Below are positions 8,812 through 16,442 of a stretch of 64,000 nucleotides of DNA, one piece after another. Origin of the DNA: Bog-756 sp963845485 (GTDB lineage: Bacteria > Actinomycetota > Acidimicrobiia > Acidimicrobiales > RAAP-2). Positions within the stretch are counted from its first letter, which is position 1, and every line of letters begins with the position of its first letter. The notes under the pieces are model-generated. The model did not search any database. It saw only the letters and a list, made by a program, of their open reading frames with translations, and had not been told where the DNA came from. Both the position numbers and the translations under genes were made by a program. The stretch covers positions 124,001-188,000 of the forward strand of contig CAWJSI010000012.1 in NCBI GenBank assembly GCA_963845485.1, in the 5' to 3' direction.

Positions 8812-9795
8812 TCACATGCCGGCGATGCTGGTCATCGCCTCTTGTTGGCTACTGCCGCGCTCACCTCGGGTCATCCACCGGTAGGCCAGCAGCCCGATGG
8901 TGGCGGCCACGAAGGACAACACCAGCATGATGGTGGCGAGGGCGTTGAGGGCTGGGCCCCCGTTGCCGCCGTGGCTGGTCGAGTAGATGATCACCGACAT
9001 CGGCTGGGTGTTGGCCGTGGACGAAAGCAGATCCACCACGACGAAGTCATCGACCACACTGGCGAACACCAGCACGGCGCTGGCGAAGATGGCCGGCATC
9101 AGGAGGGGGATGAGTACCCGGCGTATCGACTGGAGGCGCGAGGCACCGAGATCGGCCGCCGCCTCCTCGTAGGCGTTGCCGATCGACACGAGTCGAGCCA
9201 ACACGATGATGGCGGGCCAACTGAAGTTCCAAGTCACGAGACCCAGGATCTCGGCCGCTGTGCCGAGATGGATGGACCGGAACAGCTGCGTGAACAAAAA
9301 GAAGAGCGCTACCCCGAAGATGAGCTCGGGGATGACGTAGGAGAAGACCATGACGAAGTTGAAGGTGGTGGAGGTCCTGGTCCGCCACCGGTGGATGCCG
9401 ATGGCGAAGGCCACGCCGAGAGGCACGGCGATGATCGTGGTGATGACCGAGAGCCGGATGGTCTGGAAGACGGCGGCCCGCAGTGCCGGGTTGTGCCACA
9501 CCGAGTTGATGGGGTCGCCCCAGTACCAGCGGGTGGAGAAGCCCTGCCACACGCTCTGGGACTTGCCGTTGTTGAAGGAGAACAGCACGGCGATGCCGAT
9601 GGGGACGATCGACCAGATCAGGTAGAGCCATGTGAAGCCCTCGAGGATCCATGGACGCCGCCACGGATTGCGCCACGGGGGCTGCCACCGTCGCCGCGCC
9701 GGGTCCGGTGGGGCGGTCGAGGGCGGCCCACTGTCGTCGGCCGCGTGGACCTCGGGGAGATCCCCGGTGGTAGGGGCGTCGGTCGTCAGGGTCAT
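8812..9795 (-). CDS. potC: polyamine-type ABC transporter permease (PotC-like)
   Basis: 327 residues. A cytoplasmic Pro-rich N-terminal tail of about 50 residues is followed by six predicted membrane segments of the binding-protein-dependent permease fold. The EAA loop that contacts the ATPase reads EEAAADLGASRLQSIRRVLIPLL. The start ATG overlaps the potB stop by one base (TGATG), so the two permeases are translationally coupled. It forms the inner-membrane channel with PotB. Confidence 0.92.
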   Translation of the reverse strand: MTLTTDAPTTGDLPEVHAADDSGPPSTAPPDPARRRWQPPWRNPWRRPWILEGFTWLYLIWSIVPIGIAVLFSFNNGKSQSVWQGFSTRWYWGDPINSVWHNPALRAAVFQTIRLSVITTIIAVPLGVAFAIGIHRWRTRTSTTFNFVMVFSYVIPELIFGVALFFLFTQLFRSIHLGTAAEILGLVTWNFSWPAIIVLARLVSIGNAYEEAAADLGASRLQSIRRVLIPLLMPAIFASAVLVFASVVDDFVVVDLLSSTANTQPMSVIIYSTSHGGNGGPALNALATIMLVLSFVAATIGLLAYRWMTRGERGSSQQEAMTSIAGM

Positions 9796-10727
9796 CAGAA
9801 CGCCTCACCCGTGGCTCGGCGGGTCTTGACCACGTAATAGAGCATGGGCACGAGCAGGAAAGCCAGCAGCAGTAGCGAGAGGGCCGCCCCCTGGGCCTGC
9901 TGGCTGGCCGTATTGAGCTGGCTGTCGATGACGTTGCCGATCATGGCCGTCGATGAGGCTCCCGAGAGCAGCTGGTTGGTGAAGTAGTCGCCCACCATGG
10001 GCAGCACGGTGATGAGCATCCCGGTCAGGATGGCTTGGCGGCTGAGCGGAAGGGTGATGCGGAGAAACGTCTGGACCCGGTTGAGCCCGAGGTCGCGTCC
10101 TGCCTCCAAGAGGCGTTGGTCGATCCGGTCGAGGCCGGCGTAGAGCACCAGGATCAGGTAGGGGATGTAGCCGTAGACGAGACCGAGAATGACGGTCACC
10201 GGCTTTCCCCCCAACCAGTTGACGGGCTGGCTGACGAGGTGCAGGTCGATCAGGATGCGGTTGACGTACCCGTTGGACTGCAGGAGGTCGATCCAAGCCA
10301 ACATGCGCATCATGTAGCTGATCCAGAACGGGGCGATCAGCAGGGCCAAGAAGAGCACCTTGCGCCGACCGGCGAACCGGGTCACGAAGTAGGCGGCCGG
10401 ATAGGCGATGAGGAGCGAGAGCACCGAGGCGATGGCCACGTAGACCAGGGTGCGGATGAAGATCGGTCCCACGAAAGCGCCCTGGCCGACCAGGTCGTGG
10501 AAGACGGCGGCGTAGTTGGCTCCCGTCCAGGAGAACGGGTTCCATACCGGCTCGGGCGATTGGAAGACGGCGTTCAGCCCCCCGCCGGCGATGGCCAGGA
10601 CCGTATAGAAGGGAACGAGGAAGAGCAGTGCCAGCCAGATGATCCCGGGCATGGCGAACCCGGCCCACACCCACCGGTTCTGGGCCCGGTCGGACCAGGA
10701 CCGCTTCGGGTCCCTCCGGGCCATCAC
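9795..10727 (-). CDS. potB: polyamine-type ABC transporter permease (PotB-like)
   Basis: 310 residues with six membrane segments. The EAA-type loop is LEAGRDLGLNRVQTFLRITLPLSRQ. The first segment (FAMPGIIWLALLFLVPFYTVL) is characteristic of PotB/CysT-type permeases. GTG 10727 and ATG 10724 are adjacent codons and either could start translation; no clear ribosome site separates them. The gene follows potD by 10 bases and overlaps potC by one base. Confidence 0.92.
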   Translation of the reverse strand: MMARRDPKRSWSDRAQNRWVWAGFAMPGIIWLALLFLVPFYTVLAIAGGGLNAVFQSPEPVWNPFSWTGANYAAVFHDLVGQGAFVGPIFIRTLVYVAIASVLSLLIAYPAAYFVTRFAGRRKVLFLALLIAPFWISYMMRMLAWIDLLQSNGYVNRILIDLHLVSQPVNWLGGKPVTVILGLVYGYIPYLILVLYAGLDRIDQRLLEAGRDLGLNRVQTFLRITLPLSRQAILTGMLITVLPMVGDYFTNQLLSGASSTAMIGNVIDSQLNTASQQAQGAALSLLLLAFLLVPMLYYVVKTRRATGEAF

Positions 10728-10737
10728 CAGGTACTGC

Positions 10738-12009
10738 TCACACGCCGCTGCTTACCCGTAGCCAGTTCTGTTGGTACTTGGCATCGAGAGCCGGGGCCAA
10801 CTCCAGCTGCTTGGTGCCGGTGTCGAAGTTCGACGGCAGCACGACCGTGGAGGCCAGGCTGGGAGGCAGGATGCCCTCTTGTTCGAGGACCTGGGGGGTC
10901 ACCCCGTTGACGGGCTGCATGTACCCGTTGAAGCTGATGTTCTCGAGGACGTTGGGCAGGTCGAGCATGTAGTTGAGGAAGAGGTGGGCAAGCACCGGGT
11001 TCTTGCCTCCGGCCAGCACCGTCATGGTGTCGTTGGCCACCGGGCCCACGCCGCTGGTCGGGAACCAGTAGCCGACCACGTCCACTGAGGTCCCCTTGGG
11101 CATGTAGGACTGGGCCGCCGCCATGTCGCCGGACCAGGCGTGGTGGATCCAGGTCTGACCGGTGGGGATGGAGGTGTAGTCGTTGTTGTCGATGTGGAGG
11201 TTGACCATCTGGTCGAGTTGGAGGAGCGAGTTGGTTGCCGCGCTGAGGACGGCAGGGTCCGACGTGTTCGGATCGAAGTTGCCGTTCTTCATCATGCCGA
11301 GGGCGAGGCTCTCGCGATAGTCGTCGAGGATGGCTACCTTGCCCTTGTACTTCGAGTTCCAGGGCATGGCCCACGGGTTGGCCATGGTGTACGGGTTCTC
11401 GCTCACCTTGTCCTTCCGCCAGGCGATGCCGGTGGTGTAGATGGTGTAGGGCACCGTGTACTGCCACTGCTGGTCGTAGAAGGGGTTCTGGTACTGGGTC
11501 CACGCCTGAGAGATGTTCGGGATATAGGAGTGGTTGAGGGGTCGGGCCAGTTTGCCCGCCACCAACTGTCCGAGCACGTCGACGGTGGGAACGAAGACGT
11601 CGAAGTTGAACTCGCCGCTGCGCAGCTTGGCGATGGCCTCGCTCATGGTGTTGAAGGTGGTCAACTCGACCTTGCACTTGTACTTCTTGGCGAAGGCGTT
11701 GAGGTTCTTCTGGTTGACGTAGGCCACCCAGTTGTAGACCTTGAGGGTGGCGTTCTTCTCCGGCTTGAGCCCGTTGGCGATGGCCCGGTTGGAGGCGTAG
11801 ATCGGCCACGTCACCGGACTGGTGGGGCGGGGGAGGGCGAGAGGTTGTGTCGTCTTCGTCTTGCTCGCGGCGCCGGCGGTACCCCCTGCGGCAGCCACCG
11901 CCGCGGCCAGTCCTGTGGTGGCGGCGCCGGCGAGGAATGCTCGGCGCGACACACCCGGAACCCGCCGGGATCCGTCTTCCGACCAGCCTTCACGTGGGTG
12001 GAACGTCAA
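10738..12009 (-). CDS. potD: polyamine-type ABC transporter substrate-binding protein, Tat-exported (PotD-like)
   Basis: 423 residues. The N-terminus carries a twin-arginine signal (SRRAFLAG at about 21-28, then an Ala-rich hydrophobic stretch). The mature part is a PotD/PotF-type binding protein, with ATLKVYNWVAYVNQKNLNAF matching the family start. The family captures spermidine, putrescine or related cations outside the membrane. I chose TTG 12009: a strong GGAGGTGA lies five bases before it, whereas GTG 12018 falls inside that Shine-Dalgarno sequence. Operator site 3 lies 66 bases upstream. Confidence 0.9.
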   Translation of the reverse strand: MTFHPREGWSEDGSRRVPGVSRRAFLAGAATTGLAAAVAAAGGTAGAASKTKTTQPLALPRPTSPVTWPIYASNRAIANGLKPEKNATLKVYNWVAYVNQKNLNAFAKKYKCKVELTTFNTMSEAIAKLRSGEFNFDVFVPTVDVLGQLVAGKLARPLNHSYIPNISQAWTQYQNPFYDQQWQYTVPYTIYTTGIAWRKDKVSENPYTMANPWAMPWNSKYKGKVAILDDYRESLALGMMKNGNFDPNTSDPAVLSAATNSLLQLDQMVNLHIDNNDYTSIPTGQTWIHHAWSGDMAAAQSYMPKGTSVDVVGYWFPTSGVGPVANDTMTVLAGGKNPVLAHLFLNYMLDLPNVLENISFNGYMQPVNGVTPQVLEQEGILPPSLASTVVLPSNFDTGTKQLELAPALDAKYQQNWLRVSSGV

Positions 12010-12074
12010 CCCGGTCACCTCCGTTATCTAGCCCCGCTGTGCGCCCCTCCGGGCATAAGTCGGCCCCCGAACCT

Positions 12075-12090
12075 GACTGACTGTTCAGTT
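12075..12090. promoter_or_regulatory. palindromic operator, site 3 of 4 (GACTGA-CTGT-TCAGTT)
   Basis: Eleven of 12 arm positions match site 1 and the spacer has the same NTGT form. It lies upstream of the minus-strand potD-potB-potC unit and would allow that unit to share control with potA. Confidence 0.72.
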
Positions 12091-12210
12091 ATTCAAGCAC
12101 CGGTCCCGGGTGGTAGCAAGGCGAATGGTCACAATTCCCGGGCCGTTAACAATGGCCGATCAGGAGCCCGAGCGGGCATCGGGCTGCTGAGCTGACGCCG
12201 CGGCGAGAGG

Positions 12211-13591
12211 TCAGGAGGCGAGCAAGCTGGCCAGCCGCTCGAAGTTGTCGAGGAACCGGTCGATGTCGGCGTCATCGTGCTGGGTGGAGATGAGCCACTG
12301 CTCCATCTTTCCCCAGGGGGGCAGGAACACCCCACCGTTGTGCTGGATCAGCCAATGGGCGTGGTTGTACCGGTCGTCGAGGCCGTCGAAGCTCCGGTAG
12401 TCGGTGACCTCCTCGCGCTCGGAAGACCACACATCCCTTCGCCCCGACGGCCACCACGTGGGCGGCCAGACCGTGCTCGGCGATGCTCTGTTCCAGGCCG
12501 GCCACGGCCCGGTTCCGAAGCTGGTCGAGGCGGTGGTAGGCCTCCGGTGTGGCCACCTGGGTGAGCATGGCCCGGGTGGCCGCCATGGCCAGAGGGTTCC
12601 CATTGAAGGTGCCGACCATCTCGTATCCGCCTTCGGCCACAAAGGCCATCACCTCAGCAGAACCTCCCACAGCCCCCGAGGCAACGCCCCCCCCGATGGC
12701 CTTGGCCAGGCATATCAGGTCGGGAGCCACACCGGTCAGACCGGTGGCCCCGGCCGGCCCGGCGGTGAGGCCGGTCTTCACCTCGTCGAAGGTCAGTAGG
12801 GCTCCGTGGGCGTGCACCAGCTCGGCGAGAGCGGCCAGGTAGCCGGGCGCGGGGGTGATGATCCCGGCATTCATCATGATGGGCTCGAGGATCATCCCGG
12901 CCACCTGCCCGGGGTGGTCCTCGAGGACCCGGCGCACGGCGGCGAGGTCGTTGTACCCGACGACGAGCGTGAGCTCGGTGATGCCCGCGGGGATGCCGGA
13001 ACTGGCCGGGACGCTGCGGGGGCGGTCGGCCGGGCCGGCCTCGGCCAGTTCGGGGGCCACCGACACCTGGACCGAATCGTGATGGCCGTGATAGCAGCCC
13101 TCGACTTTGATGATGAGGTCGCGTCCGGTGAACGCCCGCATCAGGTGGACGGCGTCCATGGTGGCCTCGGTGCCCGAGTTGACGAAACGCCACTGGGGCA
13201 GGCCGAACCGAGCCGACAGTTCCTCGGCCACCTCAATGGCTGCCTCGGTGGGCTGGGCGAAATGGGTGCCGAGGGATACCTGGGTGTGCACGGCCCCGAC
13301 GATGGCTGGATGGGCGTGACCGGCAAGGTCGGCTCCATAGCCTCCGTGGAGGTCGACGTACTCGTTTCCGTCCACGTCGAAGATCTTCGAGCCGGCGCCG
13401 TGACTGAGCCAGACGGCCTGCGGGGTGGTGATCTGCCAGCTCGAGGTGACGCCGCCGGCCAGCGAATGGCCGGCCCGCTCCCGCAGTGCGGCCGAGCGCG
13501 GCTGGCGGGCTACGAAGGCCTCCTCCTGCTCGGCGATCAGACCGTCGAGGCGGGTGGAGACATCTTCCTCGATGGATGGTTCGACGACCAT
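12211..13591 (-). CDS. class III aminotransferase, GSA-aminomutase-like, interrupted by a frameshift
   Basis: PLP-dependent class III aminotransferase. NSGTEA at 138-143, the cofactor Asp in TFDEVKTG (D269) and the Schiff-base lysine K297 in CLAKAIGGG are visible. The frame runs from ATG 13591 through ...VGAKGCVVF, then continues one frame over as EREEVTDYRSF to the stop at 12211. Deleting one base of the GG pair at 12421-12422 (CC on the coding strand) restores one 459-residue protein of normal length, so this is one gene with a +1 indel. It could transaminate a diamine or amino acid in the same pathway as the divergent aldehyde dehydrogenase. Whether the cell makes an intact protein is undecided. 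Confidence 0.85.
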
Positions 13592-13623
13592 GGCTTGCGC
13601 TCCGTCCTGTGGTCGAGGGTATT

Positions 13624-13639
13624 GACTGAATGTTCAGTC
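13624..13639. promoter_or_regulatory. palindromic operator, site 4 of 4 (GACTGA-ATGT-TCAGTC)
   Basis: Perfect 6-bp arms, in the divergent region between the aminotransferase (start 13591) and the aldehyde dehydrogenase (start 13699). It could control both directions. Confidence 0.75.
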
Positions 13640-13698
13640 TATGGAACGCTGCCCCGGGTGGCAAGGAGTGAAGGCCACCGGGACGTCAGGAGATGACG

Positions 13699-15141
13699 AT
13701 GGCCATCCTGGAGGACCAACGGGTCTGGGGCAACGTGATCGGTGGGGTCACGGAACTGTCGCACACCGGTAAGCGGCGCGGTGTGGTCGACCCGGCCACC
13801 GGTGAGATCTACTCGTATGCCACCGACTCCGACGCTGACGACGTGGCCCGGGCCTGTGACGCGGCGGCAGACGCCTTCGTGTCGTGGAAGTCGACGACGC
13901 CGGCCACTCGGAGCGCCCTGTTGCTCCAAGCCGCCCAGGTCCTCGAGCAGAGTGCGGACGAGCTGTGCCGACTCGAAGTGACCGACACGGGCAAGCCCTA
14001 TGCCACCACCCTGGCCGACGAGTTGCCACCCACCATCGACCAGGTTCGCTTCTTCGCCGGCGCGGCGCGGCTGCTCGGTGGCCTGGCCTCAGCCGAGTAC
14101 CTCGAGGGCGTGACCTCGGGTATCCGACGGGAGCCGGTCGGCGTGTGCGGCCAGATCACCCCGTGGAACTACCCGTTGATGATGGCCGTGTGGAAGTGGG
14201 CCCCGGCCCTGGCTGCGGGCAACACCGTAGTGCTCAAACCCTCCGAACTCACACCGGCGTCCACGGTCAGGATGGCCGAGCTGCTGGCCGAGGTCTTTCC
14301 GCCTGGGGTACTGAATGTGGTGTGCGGGGACGCGACCACCGGAGAGGCCCTGGTCAGGAATCCCGTGGTGTCACTGGTCTCGTTGACCGGCAGCCCCCGG
14401 GCCGGGCGCCAAGTGGCGGCCGTTGCTGCCGAACGGCTGTGCCGGGTCCATCTCGAGCTCGGCGGAAACGCCCCGGTGGTCGTGTTCGCCGACGCCGACG
14501 TGGCCACCACGGCCGAAGCCGTGGCCGGCGCAGCCTTTTTCAATGCGGGGCAGGACTGCACGGCTGCATCCCGTGTCCTGGTGGAAGCCGGGGCCTACGA
14601 CGCCGTCGTCGATGCCCTCGCCGCCGAGGCCGAGCGGTCGGTGTGCGGTGACCCCTTCGATCCCGACACGGTGTTCGGGCCCCTCATAAGTTCGGACCAT
14701 CGCGACCGGGTGCTCGGGCTGTTGACCCGACGCTCGGCCGACGCCCGGGTGGTGGTCGGAGGCACGCCACCCGACCGGTCCGGGTACTTTCTTCCCGCCA
14801 CGGTGGTGGCCGGTGTGGACCAGGCGGACGAGCTGGTGCAACAGGAGGTCTTCGGGCCGGTCGTTACCGTGCAGTCGTTCGTCACCGAAGAGGAGGCCGT
14901 GGCCAAGGCCAACGGCGTGGACCAGGGCCTCACCGCCAGCGTGTGGACCGCCGACCACGGTCGGGCCGAGCGCTTGTTGCGGGCGCTCGACTTCGGCGCC
15001 GTCTCGGTCAACACCCACGCGCCGATGACCGCCGAGATGCCCCACGGGGGATTCGGGGCCTCGGGGTACGGCAAGGACCTCTCGCTCTTCGGGCTGGAGG
15101 ACTACACCCGGATCAAACATGTGGCGTCGGCGTGGCAGTGA
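13699..15141 (+). CDS. aldehyde dehydrogenase (aminobutyraldehyde/betaine-aldehyde type)
   Basis: 480 residues, the normal NAD(P)-dependent ALDH length. GQITPWNYPLMMAVWKWAPAL is the cofactor-binding entry, and LELGGNAPVVVF with FFNAGQDCTAASRVLV contains the catalytic Glu and Cys. The GNTVVLKPSE segment matches the family. AGGAG precedes ATG 13699 at proper spacing, while ATG 13693 directly abuts it. By context it would oxidise the aminoaldehyde made by an amine oxidase or aminotransferase, for example 4-aminobutyraldehyde to GABA. The formate dehydrogenase gene follows after 37 bases, probably in the same transcript. Confidence 0.92.
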   Translation: MAILEDQRVWGNVIGGVTELSHTGKRRGVVDPATGEIYSYATDSDADDVARACDAAADAFVSWKSTTPATRSALLLQAAQVLEQSADELCRLEVTDTGKPYATTLADELPPTIDQVRFFAGAARLLGGLASAEYLEGVTSGIRREPVGVCGQITPWNYPLMMAVWKWAPALAAGNTVVLKPSELTPASTVRMAELLAEVFPPGVLNVVCGDATTGEALVRNPVVSLVSLTGSPRAGRQVAAVAAERLCRVHLELGGNAPVVVFADADVATTAEAVAGAAFFNAGQDCTAASRVLVEAGAYDAVVDALAAEAERSVCGDPFDPDTVFGPLISSDHRDRVLGLLTRRSADARVVVGGTPPDRSGYFLPATVVAGVDQADELVQQEVFGPVVTVQSFVTEEEAVAKANGVDQGLTASVWTADHGRAERLLRALDFGAVSVNTHAPMTAEMPHGGFGASGYGKDLSLFGLEDYTRIKHVASAWQ

Positions 15142-15178
15142 AGGAGCCCGCCGGCTCTCGAGTTCAAGGAGATCACTG

Positions 15179-16354
15179 ATGGCAACCGTTCTGTGTGTGC
15201 TCTACGAGGATCCGGTGTCCGGGTACCCCACCACCTACGCCCGGGACTCCCTCCCGGTCATCGACCACTATCCCGGGGGCCAGACCGTGCCCAGCCCAAC
15301 GGGCCTGGACTTCACCCCCGGCCAGCTGCTCGGGTCGGTGTCCGGGGCTCTGGGCCTGCGGGAGTATCTCGAGGGGGCCGGGCACACGCTGGTGGTGACG
15401 TCGGACAAGGAGGGACCCGACTCGGAGTTCGAGCAGGCCCTGCCCGAGGCCGACGTGGTGATCTCCCAACCGTTCTGGCCTGCCTACCTGACCGCCGAAC
15501 GCATCGCCAAGGCCCCCAACTTGAAGCTGGCCCTGACCGCCGGCATCGGTTCGGACCACGTCGACCTCGATGCCGCCATCGCCCGGGGCATCACGGTGGC
15601 CGAAGTGACGTACTCCAACAGCATCTCGGTGTCCGAGCACGTGGTCATGATGATCCTCGGCCTGGTGCGCAACTACCTCCCCTCCCACGAGTGGGTGGTG
15701 AAGGGTGGATGGAACATCGCCGACTGCGTGGAACGCTCCTACGACCTCGAGGGCATGGTGGTCGGAACGGTGGCCGCCGGTCGCATCGGGCTCGCCGTGC
15801 TCAAGCGCCTGGCCCCGTTCGACGTCGAGCTCCACTACACCGATCGTCACCGCCTCCCCGCCGACGTCGAAGAGCAGTATCACCTCACCTACCATCCCGA
15901 CGCCGCCTCCCTCGTTCCCGTGTGCGACGTGGTCACCATCAACGCCCCCCTCCACCCCGAGACCGAGCATCTCTTCGACGACGCCATGTTCGCCCGCATG
16001 AAGCGGGGCACCTATCTGGTCAACACGGCGCGAGGGAAGATCTGTGACCGTGACGCGGTGGTACGCGCCCTCGACAGTGGTCAGCTGGCCGGCTACGCCG
16101 GGGACGTCTGGTTTCCCCAGCCTGCGCCGGCCGACCATCCGTGGCGGACCATGCCGCACGAAGGCATGACCCCACACATCTCGGGGACGTCGTTGTCGGC
16201 CCAGGCCCGGTACGCCGCCGGCACGCGGGAGATCCTCGAGTGCTTCTTCGATGGCCGACCCATCCGTGACGAGTACCTCATCGTCGACGGGGGCCATCTC
16301 GCCGGGACCGGCGCCCACTCCTACTCGGCTGGCGACGCCACCGGAACTCACTGA
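15179..16354 (+). CDS. fdh: NAD-dependent formate dehydrogenase
   Basis: 391 residues, closely resembling the metal-free Pseudomonas sp. 101 type enzyme along its whole length, including the N-terminal VLCVLYEDPVSGYPTTYARD and the C-terminal GTGAHSYS. The residues matching that enzyme's catalytic set are N147, R285, Q314 and H333. D222 (YTDRHR) indicates preference for NAD over NADP. The reaction is formate + NAD+ to CO2 + NADH in the cytoplasm. AAGGAG lies seven bases before ATG 15179. Placement behind the aldehyde dehydrogenase suggests disposal of formate from N-methyl or formyl groups, which is inference. Confidence 0.95.
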   Translation: MATVLCVLYEDPVSGYPTTYARDSLPVIDHYPGGQTVPSPTGLDFTPGQLLGSVSGALGLREYLEGAGHTLVVTSDKEGPDSEFEQALPEADVVISQPFWPAYLTAERIAKAPNLKLALTAGIGSDHVDLDAAIARGITVAEVTYSNSISVSEHVVMMILGLVRNYLPSHEWVVKGGWNIADCVERSYDLEGMVVGTVAAGRIGLAVLKRLAPFDVELHYTDRHRLPADVEEQYHLTYHPDAASLVPVCDVVTINAPLHPETEHLFDDAMFARMKRGTYLVNTARGKICDRDAVVRALDSGQLAGYAGDVWFPQPAPADHPWRTMPHEGMTPHISGTSLSAQARYAAGTREILECFFDGRPIRDEYLIVDGGHLAGTGAHSYSAGDATGTH

Positions 16355-16442
16355 CCAACGCGGCCTCCGGAGGGGGACGACCGTCACGGTCGATCGCTGC
16401 GAGCAGGCACAGGCCCAGAAGGGGTGGGAAGCTGATCGGGTC

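Noticed and set aside
15144..15157. GAGCC-CGCC-GGCTC hairpin between aldehyde dehydrogenase and fdh
   Set aside because: Only 5 bp and no T-run; more likely chance in GC-rich DNA than a terminator splitting the operon.
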